Below, piece after piece: positions 34,051 through 45,912 of a DNA stretch of 64,000 nt. The translations under genes and the position numbers were made by a program. The notes under the pieces are model-generated. The model searched no databases, was not told where the DNA came from, and worked only from the letters and a program-made list of their open reading frames with translations. This DNA is from Apostichopus japonicus. Taxonomy: Eukaryota; Echinodermata; Holothuroidea; Aspidochirotida; Stichopodidae. Position 1 is the first letter of the stretch, and every line of letters starts with the position of its first letter. The stretch is taken from contig NC_092561.1 in the NCBI RefSeq assembly GCF_037975245.1, positions 21,526,826-21,590,825 on the forward strand, given 5' to 3'.

Positions 34051-35680
34051 ATTCTCCTCATCTCCTGGACTTTACTTAGTTCCTTCGTCTGTGTTCGGTA
34101 CCCTCATCCTTTCTGGCCATTCCGGTTCTTTCTAATGTTTAGTCATATTATTAATCATTCTCCTCATCTCCTGGACTTTACTTAGTTCCTTCGTCTGTGT
34201 TTGCTAGCCTCATCCCTTTTGGCCATTCCGGTTCTTTCTAATGTTTAGTCGTATTATGAATCATTCTCCTCATCTCCTGGACTTTATTTAGTTCCTTCGT
34301 CTGTGTTTGCTACCCTCATCCCTTTTGGCCATTCCGGTTCTTTCTAATGATTAGTCATATTATGAATCATTCTCCTCATCTCCTGGACTTTACTTAGTTC
34401 CTTCGTCTGTGTTCGGTACCCTCATCCTTTCTGGCCATTCCGGTTCTTTCTAATGTTTAGTCATATTATGAATCATTCTCCTCATCTCCTGGACTTTACT
34501 TAGTTCCTTCGTCTGTGTTCGGTACCCTCATCCTTTATGGCCATTCCGGTTCTTTCTAATGTTTAGTCGTATTATGAATCATTCTCCTCATCTCCTGGAC
34601 TTTACTTAGTTCCTTCGTCTGTGTTCGGTACCCTCATCCTTTCTGGCCATTCCGGTTCTTTCTAATGTTTAGTCATATTATGAATCATTCTCCTCATCTC
34701 CTGGACTTTACTTAGTTCCTTCGTCTGTGTTCGGTACCCTCATCCTTTATGGCCATTCCGGTTCTTTCTAATGTTTAGTCGTATTATGAATCATTCTCCT
34801 CATCTCCTGGACTTTATTTAGTTCCTTCGTCTGTGTTTGCTACCCTCATCCCTTTTGGCCATTCCGGTTCTTTCTAATGATTAGTCATATTATTAATCAT
34901 TCTCCTCATCTCCTGGACTTTACTTAGTTCCTTCGTCTGTGTTCGGTACCCTCATCCTTTCTGGCCATTCCGGTTCTTTCTAATGTTTAGTCATATTATT
35001 AATCATTCTCCTCATCTCCTGGACTTTACTTAGTTCCTTCGTCTGTGTTTGCTACCCTCATCCTTTCTGGCCATTCCGGTTCTTTCTAATGTTTAGTCGT
35101 ATTATGAATCATTCTCCTCATCTCCTGGACTTTACTTAGTTGCTTCGTCTGTGTTTGCTACCCTCATCCCTTTTGGCTGTTCCGGTTCTTTCTAATGTTT
35201 AGTCATATTATGAATCATTCTCCTCATCTCCTGGACTTTATTTAGTTCCTTCGTCTGTGTTTGCTACCCTCGTCCCTTTTTGCTGTTCCGGTTCTTTCTA
35301 ATGTTTAGTCATATTATTAATCATTCTCCTCATCTCCTGGACTTTATGTAGTTCCTTCGTCTGTGTTTGCTACCCTCGTCCCTTTTGGCTGTTCCGGTTC
35401 TTTCTAATGTTTAGTCATATTATTAATCATTCTCCTCATCTTCTGGACTTTATTTAGTTCCTTCGTCTGTGTTTGCTACCCTCGTCCCTTTTGGCTGTTC
35501 CGGTTCTTTCTAATGTTTGGTCATATTATGAATCATTCTAATCATCTCCTGGACTTTATTTAGTTCCTTCGTCTGTGTTTGCTACCCTCGTCCCTTTTGG
35601 CTGTTCCGGTTTTTTCTAATGTTTAGTCATATCATGAATCATCCTCCTCATCTCCTGGACTTTACTTAATTCTTTCTTCT
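34051..35680 (-). repeat. 106-bp minisatellite derived from the CIP2A terminal exon, 16 units
   Basis: Unit starts are exactly 106 bp apart from 34,051 to 35,641, with no length change. Read on the minus strand, each unit carries codons matching [13 protein letters not shown] and MTKH followed by TAG, then about 40 bp of sequence like that just after the stop of 35,616. The rightmost unit is the actual exon. The array therefore forms the 3' untranslated or downstream part of the CIP2A-like gene. Confidence 0.93.
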
Positions 35681-38600
35681 GGTGTTTAATTACTTCATCT
35701 TTCTCTTTCCCTGCAGTCTCCAGCTGTTTGTATTTACCCTGAACTTCTTTGAGCTGTAAATAGTAAAACAACAGAGTTATTAATTCCCCTAAATCTGACA
35801 CCAAAACTGTGGTAACATGTAAGGACCGATAAAATCTGTTTTCATAAGCTTTATTCCAAACACTTACCTCTGCAGTGGTCATTTACTGCTGGTGATATCA
35901 AAACTTGAACACTCACTTGTAACATTGTCTCAAGTTTTTTATACATCTTTTCATTAAGTCAGTGGATTTGCTAGACTAGCAGACAGCTGTTCTTGCTCTA
36001 GAGCTGGGAGGGGAGGGGGGAGTGGATGGTGAGAAGGAGGTATACCTGCTGCTTCAAATCTTCAATATTTTCCTGTGATTTCTCCTGTTTCTTCTCCAGT
36101 TTTTCGTTTATCCTCTCAAGACCATCTTTGTCCTTTGCTAACTGTTTCGTCTTCTCCACCGCAGCTTGAAGTTCTAAATCTTGTTCGTTGGCTTTCTTTT
36201 CTTTTCTAGCTGCGAATCTGTTCCTCAAAGTTAGTGGTTGCTCTGGCAGAAGAAAAGAAATTATATATTATTTGGGGGGTAAAGATACAGGTCATACCAT
36301 ATGGATCTATGCATGATGTTAAGAATTTCTGTACCAAAATAAGTTGGAGTCGTTATTGGTCACATAAATAATTCTTTATTTTATGATAATTTTATAACAA
36401 CAACAGCTTACCGTTGAGTTAGTTCTGAGTGTGTAGTTACCAGCCTGTCATATTGTACAACCACTTTCTGCAATTCTTTTATTTCAGATGCTTTCCCTTC
36501 TAATTGATCTCCGAGCTCATGTTGTCTGACCGACGCCTCTTGTAATTCTTCTCGGTATATCTCTTTCTTCTTCTCAGATTCGTGAAGCAGGGAACGTAAT
36601 TTCCTTGCCTATCAACGGACACCAATGATCAAGATGTATTCAAGAAACATTAAATGGAAACGAAGTTAAGAAATACAAATTAAAACACCTGGTCTTGAAC
36701 AGAGGACGAAATTGTCAGTTGAGATAAAATGGCAGGTTTTAGCCAATAGGGAGAAACAATGAAATAAAATAGCATATTGCAAATTTGTAATAAATAATTT
36801 ACTGAAATCACGCCTTTGCCGGTTCAAAAAATTGTTTGTGCCACTTATGTGCACTTAAAGAGTTATTGTTTAATAAGGATGAATTTGATAGCTGGATAAA
36901 ACTTTCTGCAGCTTCAGGTCAAATGTACATCCTAAATAGATTTCTGTATTGAAAACATAATTTTCTTCAAATCTTGTGATACCTTGCAACAGCAGAGTCT
37001 GTGATGTTGTCATAACAGTTGAGTTGAAATTACCTTGTTTAATTTCTTGATTACATTTAAATTATTTATTTAAATAGTGATATTTCTACACAAAGGGATG
37101 CATTTGATGAAATTCTAACTTCGCAGGAGACTGATATCTAAGCTTCCTTTTTAAATGTATCAACTTTTAAAGATTCATCAAAATGAACATTTCATAGTAG
37201 AAAACAATTATATTTTCTACACCAAAGGATGCATTTTATGAAACTCTAACTTTAGAGGACACTGATATCCAAGCTTACATGTTTAATGTATCAACTTTTA
37301 AGGATTCATCAAAAAGAACATTATCATAATATAAAAGCAGAATGTCTACCATGAAGACACTATAGACTACCCACTGTGTTTCACTTCCTGGAGTAACAAA
37401 GTCCTAGCTTACCTAGGCAAACTACACTACAGTCAACCATCCATATCTTGAATTAAGGATATGATATTGAAATGGGGTTATCAACTAACAGGGTCAAACA
37501 TTTTTCCACTTAACCATAAGACAGAGGTACAACTTTGTCTGCTAGACTCTTTCCCCTATCTCTGCTACCCCCCCCCCACCCCTCTCCAAGAAGATCTATC
37601 TAGTAAATTACTCTCTGTATTTTGAACATCAACACTAGGGCTGAACAGCTTCGTCTGAATCATGTTTTTAATGTTTTCCATGGTACCTCTCCAGTTTATA
37701 TGAGGGAGAGTTTCATTAGAGTAAAGAGTGTTCATAGCCATAACACAAGCGGTAGTACTTTTAATTTTCAACTTCCCAAAATTAAAACGCAGAGTGCTGG
37801 GTCTTTTTATTACAATGCAATTAAAAAACTTTAAAAAGATGCCAAAGCCTACCTTTTAAATCATATGAATGTCTAGCTTGTAAATATCTTTCTTGCTTTT
37901 TATTTTTTACAGTGTTTGTTTGCATGTTTTAGATGTTTTAATAGTAAATTTCTTATCTTATGTATTTTTAAGGTTATAAGGACCCCTTTGGAAATAAGCT
38001 TTTAGCTTAAAGGGTTATCCTAGGCATGTTATTTTCTTTTTGATGCATGTAAGTATATTTTCATCTTTTTTTAATGTTTCTCTATATGTGCAATTTTTTG
38101 TATGTAGATGAAGATTGATAATTTGCTGTATAAAATAAAATAAAATCAATTCTAGACATCTGACTGTGGTTACCAGCTCACCTCAGCATCTGCCTCAGCC
38201 CACTGACATCTATGTTGACTGATGAGGTGATCAGCTTGCGAGAGTGCCATCGCTTTTGTTTCCAAGGTGTCCTCAAGGTGGCTATGTTTGGTCTGTTCAA
38301 AGTAACAACCGAGTAATAATACATAATGATAATATAGTAAATGATTTACAAAGCTGAGATGTCTATGCTGCAATGTGCACTAACAGATCAAAGAATAGAA
38401 CAGCCAATATATGCAAACACCACAACAAATCATAGAAATGAAGTAATGTCATCATGAGACTTAGGTCATCCTTAAACCATTTACTTTCTCTTTGCTTTAC
38501 TTTTCATGTAAGCAAATTTGACCCTAACACCAATGTCATCATTAGGTTATGGAACCAGCAACAATGTTTTAGATTCAGCAATCGCCAAAAAAGGATCAAT

Positions 38601-41092
38601 TATCAAAATTAACATTGCAACAAAAAAATAGTATAAAACATAAACAAATTGAAACACATATTTAGTTTTTAAAAAGTCCCCAGCCTTACATGTGAAGAAA
38701 CATCCCAAGTCTGTGATAAATTCCAAATGGGATTAAATCTTTCTCAGTTATTTGGGGCAGTTGTTCATAACATTAATCTCTATTCCATAGATCAATAATG
38801 ATACATACACGGAGGCTGAATCACCACGCAGTTATTAAACTTAATGAATCAAACAAAGAACAAGCACCATACCTGGATTGAGCCAAAAGCAACAAACTTA
38901 CCTGAAGTGAAGCCAACTTGTGTTCGTACACATCCATGATCCCTGACGCTGGTAAGGCAGAAAGCTGGAAAAGATTTAAATTAAAAAGCAAATACTGATA
39001 AAGATTGTAAACTCATGTAGATTTAGTGTGACCTCTAAAGTAAATCTGTGATTTAAAAAAAACTTACTAAGGACTAACCAGACAGGACTACACTATGAAA
39101 ATTGTGACAGTTAGAACCAGATATGAAAAGAAAAATTCCTAACTAGTTTAGTTTACTTTTAATCAGTCTAAGGTGAAAATCTCAAAGATACTGAGGAACA
39201 AAACAGTTTATGACATTGGTTTGATTGGTTTTATCCAGGAAAAAAATTACAAAACTATTCAAATGTTCATTTCTTGCAACTGGCATGTGAAGAAGCACCT
39301 GTTACCACAGGCCCTCTAACTTTGATATAAAATGTATCTACACAGGCTTTTTGTAGTCCATTTGTGAACAGCTTTTTCTTGCTTTTTTAAAACCTTTACT
39401 ACATAATATGCAGACAGCCATGCCCCACCCCCATCCCCCAATGTGAAATAAAATGTTGGCATATGAACAAGTTTCTTTAAGTCAAAAGAGATTCCCTTGA
39501 AGAGAATCAAATAATTTAACTCACATCTAATCCAGCTGTTTCTTGCTTTTTAAAACTTTTTACTACATTATATGCATACAACCATGCCCCACCCCCATCC
39601 AGCAATGTGAAATAAAATATTGGCATAAGATCAAGTTTCTAATAGTCAAAAGAGATTCCTTTGAAAGAGAATCAAATAATTTTAACTCACATCTAATCCA
39701 GCTGTTTCTTGCTTTTTAAAACCTTTATACTACATAATATGCATACAACCATGCCGCAACCCCATGCCCCAATTATTTGCAATAAAATGTTAGCAAAAAA
39801 TTTCTTTCAGTTAAAAGAGATTCCTTTGAAAGAGAATCAAATAATATTAACTCACATCTAATCCAGCTGTTCTTCGCTTGTAAAAGCCTTTTACGACATT
39901 ATATGCATACAACCATTCCCCACCCCCTCCCGTCCCCATCCACCAATGTGAAGTAAAATGTTGGCATATGAACAAGTTTCTAATAGTCAAAATAGATTCC
40001 TTTGAAAGAGCATCAACTAATTTTAACTCACATCTAATCCATTTTTCATCTTTTTAATAAGATCATCAACTTTGGAGTCAAGCTCTCCTTTCTCGCCTGA
40101 GAAGCTGTTCCTCTCTTCCAGTTTGAGGCCTCGATTCCCTTCCGTCGTTCCTCTCTCATTGACAATGCTCTTGTTTCCGTCGCCCTCTCCCGGTCTAGTC
40201 TTCATCCGGTGTCTATTCACAGCAGCTAACCGCTCCTCCAGGCTACCAGTAAAATGAAATGAATAATAATATTAATAATAATATTTAATTTTTATATAGC
40301 GCTTTACACCAGCGATAGGTCTCAAAGCGCTTTACTGACGTTATATTAACCTTGGTCAATGATAACCTGTCCCAGAGACAATCCCTCCAGTCGGCAGCAG
40401 TTATATACTGCGCCCAATCAAACCAGCAATCCTTGATTCACAAGTCCGACGCCTTAGGCCAATTGGCCACCACGTTCTCAAATGAATCGACAAATAATAT
40501 TAAATTGGGGAGAGAAACGATTTCATTTTCTCTGATTAATGGTTAAAAAACCAACCCAGTGGTACATGTTCCAAAACAATAGGTGGAAACCTGTGTTGAT
40601 TAAACCTGAAAACCCAACAGACTTTGGATGAAATTTGTGATTTTTACACCCATGTGCAAGTTGTCACTCTTTGCCATACATTACCAAATGTCTCCTACTC
40701 AGGGGGGAAAATGTTGTGGAAACCCCCATAATACAGGTAGACACAGGAATTTTTGGTACGCAGAATTTTTCAAAGACTTATGTTGTTTTTTCATCTTGAG
40801 TTGGATTATCACAGGTAGAAGTTTCACAGTGTTTGTCGCCGTACATCCTTTGCAAAACATGTCTATTTTTGTGCTACCATGAACAGACTACAGGGATACT
40901 ATATTCATGCAACATATATTACCAACTGATTATGATATAAACATCATTTTCTACACAGGATTGGTAAACTTACACTTGAGAGCAGAACTCAGGATTTGAT
41001 GCCGCCAGAGTAAAAAGATGAAGAGAGATTTGAACGACATCCTCAGACTGAGAACCGATACCGTGGACGAGAAACGGAACCAGACGTTTGTC
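35616..41092 (-). CDS. cip2a: CIP2A-like, C-terminal half (copy B), open across seven exons
   Basis: Exons in order are 41092-40974, 40242-40032, 38964-38902, 38292-38182, 36608-36412, 36223-36046 and 35753-35616. Phases agree throughout and give 338 codons ending in TAG. The first exon is helical armadillo-type sequence ([13 protein letters not shown]). The second is a charged linker and the rest is heptad-rich coiled coil. I recognise CIP2A from the exon carrying [20 protein letters not shown], preceded by an [13 protein letters not shown] block, and from the closing coil. CIP2A inhibits PP2A-B56, dimerises through this region and acts with TOPBP1 on broken mitotic chromosomes. The acceptor of the sixth exon (ctttgag|G) is chosen because it alone keeps the frame; its branch region is poor. 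The N-terminal armadillo half is not visible between 41,093 and the caspase stop at 45,913, so this may be a 3' fragment or the upstream exons may lie far away. An exon present in copy A (1463-1350) is missing here, but its loss keeps the frame. Confidence 0.75.
37622..38150 (+). mobile_element. LINE 3' end fragment (copy B)
   Basis: Same insertion as in copy A, so it predates the segmental duplication. This copy keeps more of the 3' untranslated region, with a GGACCCCTTTGGAAATAAGC block and a complementary AGCTTAAAGGGTTATCC block, but has a deletion after YYNAIK. Confidence 0.8.
39380..40030. repeat. Tandem 165-176-bp units carrying copies of a CIP2A splice donor
   Basis: Units contain AACTCACATCTAATCC at 39518, 39684 and 39849, and again at the real donor at 40025. 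On the minus strand this is GGATTAGAT|GTGAGTT, the end of the linker exon and its donor. Copy A has one such unit (4984) and has lost the real donor. Confidence 0.85.
40260..40487 (-). mobile_element. tRNA-headed SINE (copy B), internally deleted
   Basis: Same insertion as 5,360-5,687. About 100 bp are missing between the body and the tRNA-like head (around 40,413), including the TTGTGTCC motif, so this copy is shorter and less intact. Confidence 0.7.
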
Positions 41093-41173
41093 CTGAGAAA
41101 CGGAGGAAAGAATAGTTCATGACATGTGCGACTTATTCTTCCATTAAGTCACACAATACTACAGAAAGTTCAG

Positions 41174-41206
41174 TATTTCAGACTATTTACCTAATAGTCT
41201 GAAATA
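41174..41206. other. Perfect 14-bp-stem hairpin in CIP2A intron (copy B)
   Basis: Identical stem and loop to 6381-6413, 82 nt upstream of the exon beginning at 41092. Confidence 0.85.
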
Positions 41207-41518
41207 TTGTTACACTACAACACATGCTAGAAAGAGCCTTTTGGAAACCCAGTGATAAAGACCCTTCAAATCAGTTGGGAAGTTTGGACAAATGGAACCT
41301 ATGACGTCACAGCTATGTTCGTTCTCTCTAAAATTCTTACATGCTTGTTTTAAGTTTCAAACGTCTTTTTCTCTGAATCTGTTAACCAGTTAAGTATATG
41401 ATTCGGTGAAGTATTGTTTCGCACTCTTTGTGTTATCTATGATTAATATGAAAACTCTCCGAACTACGTAGTACTTTAGTTATCTGCTAGGTGAACTCTC
41501 TTTGCCATTTATCTGTAG

Positions 41519-41911
41519 TAGTATAATAATAATAATTAATAATTAAAAGTTCTTATAAAGCCCAACTTACAATAAAGTCTCGCCGCGCTGTACTTAACCC
41601 TGGTCATTGGTAACTTGTCACACCTACACACCAAAGTGTGCACAATTCAAAAACCTCTCATGGGGCACCCACAGTGCACCACAGCCATGTGTCCCCTGGG
41701 GGACTTCCCTTAGGGTGCAGCCACAAACCAGCGCACGCAACTATATTTACAAGTCACCTTGCAAGTCCCCATTTATACACCTGGGTGAAGAGAGGCAATG
41801 AAGATAAAGTGCCTTGCCCAAGGACACAACGCAATGATCTGGCCAGGGCTCGAACCTGTAATCCTTAGAACACAAGTCCACTGCCTTAACCACTTGACCA
41901 CAATGCCCTCG
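41519..41911 (-). mobile_element. tRNA-headed SINE, second insertion (copy B)
   Basis: Orthologous position to 6,728-7,120 with only scattered substitutions, so it was present before the segmental duplication. Confidence 0.75.
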
Positions 41912-44900
41912 TAAATATTCTAAGCAAACTAGAAAAAGCCATATACGTCGTTTGTTAGTCGGTTAAATGACCTAAATTGTCACGAAGTTAGTGGATACAA
42001 TTTAAGTTAGGTATAATTCATATGTTCAAGTTTATAATATTTTTTAATTTTATTTTTTAATATGGACTGATATAGAAACTATGTGAACAATTAGAAAAGA
42101 ATATTAAGTGTGTCTGTAGTTTGTTTTCGCGAACTTACACTATGAAGAAACATTTCACAGTGCACTGTTGCATTTACGAAATTAAAAAAAGAAACTCCTT
42201 TTTTCCTACTTGTGATCTAAATCTATAAACTTGGCGGTGTTAACCTTGTCTTAGCAGCATTGTCATTTGTCAATCTCAGGTACGCTTCGCTGCGATGACT
42301 AAGACTTCATTTCTTGTTTTTTTTAATTGTATACGTCTTTCGCCGATCACTGGGACATTTTGTCTCATGCGAATGTTCAATATATTAATAAATACAAATT
42401 AATACAAATTAATACCAAATTAAATTGAATGACAACTACAATAAGTCATATAAGTCAGAAATATAGAACTACATAAAGACGATCCAGCGGTTCATCTACT
42501 TGATCCGATTCTAACATGAACTGATCACACCGGAGCAGCACTTTTAATCCAGTTTATTGTATTCCACATGAATAATCATTACATAAACCAAGAACACAAA
42601 TGACATCGCCCAGAAACTTGGAACAATAACATCAGGGACGAATGTACACATGGCACTAACTTATCACACATGCCTGGTCCTTACCCTATAGACCGGGAGC
42701 GGACCTAGGCCATCCATGAGGGGTCAATTATTGATGACTGGCGAAGCTACCCCACCACCAATAATCACAGGCGATGGCCATGTGTTGCTCTTGGGGCCAT
42801 ACCTGACACATTGTACTGACTTTGATGGGGTTACCAATGAAAGCTGATCTAGTTTAGCTTTTAGGTGAATTTTAAATTGCCCTCCCAGCAACACCCACCA
42901 CAGCAGGTTTGCTTCAGTCGTCTGGTTTCATATACAGGAATGCACTGTGAACATTGTGATGTACAAGGCAATTGGTTACCTTCCCAGCTAACCAAACCCT
43001 CTGGGCTCATGCTCTATTACCTTTATTATTATCATTACGCAACGTTATACGAATGAGTGGTTACCGCGAGGAATATCTAGCAGATTAAGCAGAGAGACCA
43101 CTGAAGTTTATGTTGCGTGGTCCAACTATGAATGCCATTTTACCAGCCAATCCAGACGCCTTGAGTTTGATGCAAATTTTGGTTTGGTATTTAACGATTT
43201 GGCAAAAGTTTTCTAAAAGTGCTTGAGAAATATAATAATAACATCTTAGATACTGTTGTACTCTGTCTCGCATATTTTGAAACTTTAACTTCATAACTCT
43301 TAAATAAGCTTCCTCAACCTAATAGCGAAGAGGTGTTAACATATTCTCGTTTTACGAGATAACATTCACGAGAAAAGTCATAGAGGATACGAGAAGAGTG
43401 GTCGGGAGGGCGGGGGGGGGGGGAGGGGAGTGTAGGAGATGGAGAAGTGACGAGGTATAACCTTATGTTAGCTATCGCAATATAGAGTGGTTTACAATAT
43501 TTGGAATAAAAAGGGTCTCGGCGTGTGGAAGTCTATGTTAATATTTGTCGGAAGAGTGTTTAAACACATTTGTTGTGGGATCAATTGTGCTTTACACGTA
43601 GTGAGAGTGATATAGATTGGTGGATAGAACTAGAAAATTGTAAACGCAGCTTTTTTAATGCACATTCGGAAATATCATCCTAGCTGTTATATGACTTACC
43701 ACGCTTTCAATAACTTCAAAGAAGAAATCTTAAAGGTAAAGTAAAGTGCGTAATGCTGAAAGCACTAATGAGGAGTATTCAATATTAAAACAATAAATTA
43801 CACTCGGTAATGATCTTGAAGTGTCGTCACCACTCACATAATTTTCTTTGTTCGCTCATATTAATATTGATCCTAGCAACAATATATTTCTTTTACACAT
43901 AAACCAGACGGCGTTGGTTTCTAAGGAGGTAATACTGGTAATGCCACACGTTATCAAGAACTTCAGGTAGTGAGCAAATAAAACCGTGATTGATGTAAAG
44001 TAGCAACGTTATTACGAAGTGGTGCCAATATCTGTGGTTTTTTCGGCGAGTTTTATTTTCGCTAACCGAGATTTTATGGGATACAGTACATTGTTTGCTG
44101 TATGCAACTCTAAAGCCTTTGATCTCTTAGCTGTTTTGATGCTTTCGAAAAAATGTTGTTAGCAATAAGATTGATTCGTTTATTGCCATTACCTAAAGTG
44201 TTACGGAGACCAAGGCATTTGGAACTATGTTAAAACTTTTACACTGCGACAGGAGAACAGTGTCCGAGCGTTTCCTTGCTAGGTTATAAAAGACGGGCTC
44301 ATGATGTCGTCTATCTTGGAGGGCTTCACCGGTAAGCTGGTGACCAACGTAAATAAATATTGATACATGTGTATGCCAATTGAAAATATTAAAACAAACA
44401 AATATGAGACAGGACTCGTAGTAGACAAAGCAGGATTAATGATTTGTACAATTTGTATTGAAGTTTTGGTCCCCTGGGACCTCCTTTAGCATTACTTTAG
44501 TTGAAGTGAAAAGTACACACATATGAAACGAATATAGAAATTTACGGAGTGGTAACTTAATACATATAATATGAGAATAAAAAGCAACATAGGGGAATGC
44601 GCAATAGGATAAACTGGAAGCAACATTAATCTTGCATGCAAAACTGATACAGGGAGACTGGTCATAAGACTTTGTTCAGGCCATAACACTTTGTGAATTG
44701 ACTTGGAAAATCCAATGTACTTCTTTCCGTGCTTGTGGTAGATTTGAAATTTGACACAATTAAAATATATGTAAGAGTTTGGAGGGATTGGTGGGAGAGA
44801 TTATATTGCTCAGTCACGGGATGTTCCAAGAAATTGTCACGTGTCGATTTGTTACAATTATTGATCATAGGCGAAAAGTCGTGCCTTTTACTTATTTACC

Positions 44901-45912
44901 TCTGTTACAAAATGTACAATACCATATACTAACAACTTTGCAAGACCCATAATATAGGGAAGGAAAATTAATGGGGAACTTATGATTAGAGAAAGTAACG
45001 ATGGGAATGTGGGAACATATTTGACAGCATTGAATCTTACAACCAGTGTTACCTGTTCTGGGGTCGTAGAAAGTTAACATGTAAGAAGTATTCTAAACTT
45101 GAGGTGACGTAGGGGGTGGCTTAAAACTACAATTTGCGAGCTGACGACAGTAAATGTTTGGTACAGTTGCAGGGATTATTAACCTGATTAGAACCCTCAG
45201 CTACAAGTGCTTGTCACACTGTCAGATTTGACCCCGGTGTTGACCATTTTGTGAAGATAGGTTGGATATAATCGGTCATTAATGACCAGAATTAAAGATC
45301 TACTTAATAGTATTCCCCCCCCCCCCAAAAAAAAAAGAAGATAAGCATAACACAACCGGCGATGTTTTGGAACACAGTAATATAAACTGACAGCGAAACA
45401 CTTAGCCTATTTGTTTCTATCATGTTGCTAAACATTATCTGTCGTTCACAGATATAAAACCATTTACAACAGTACACAATAAAATTACAAAAGTAAAAAT
45501 CTTTTATCAAGCAAAGCATGTGAACAGTGAGCGAGGCGGTATGGATATGAGAGACCTCGATGTATACAAACCAAAGAGGCCTTGTAATATAATTTTAACT
45601 ATTTCCAGTCAGACACGGCTCTTGATGGCCTTGGGTATGATCGTCCTCCCCCTCTTTGTCATCGTCATCGTTATCATCAGCAACATTTCATTTTAAAATT
45701 TCATTGGAATTCTACAAATTGTGAACTAAATTGATCATTTCAATGAATGTCATACTAAATTACGATGATGGTAACTGTTAGTATAGGAAGTCATCAAAGC
45801 AAAAAGGGAGACAAGTGGATTCCATACCAAAGACATATAGAAGACTGACAAAAGTAATGTCTGAAACAAAAGTGTAATCATTTAAACCAATTACGTAGCA
45901 CGGTACTGCTGG

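Noticed and set aside
34051-35680. CRISPR-like regular spacing
   Set aside because: The units are directly adjoining 106-bp repeats without unique spacers, in a eukaryotic gene context; it is a minisatellite.
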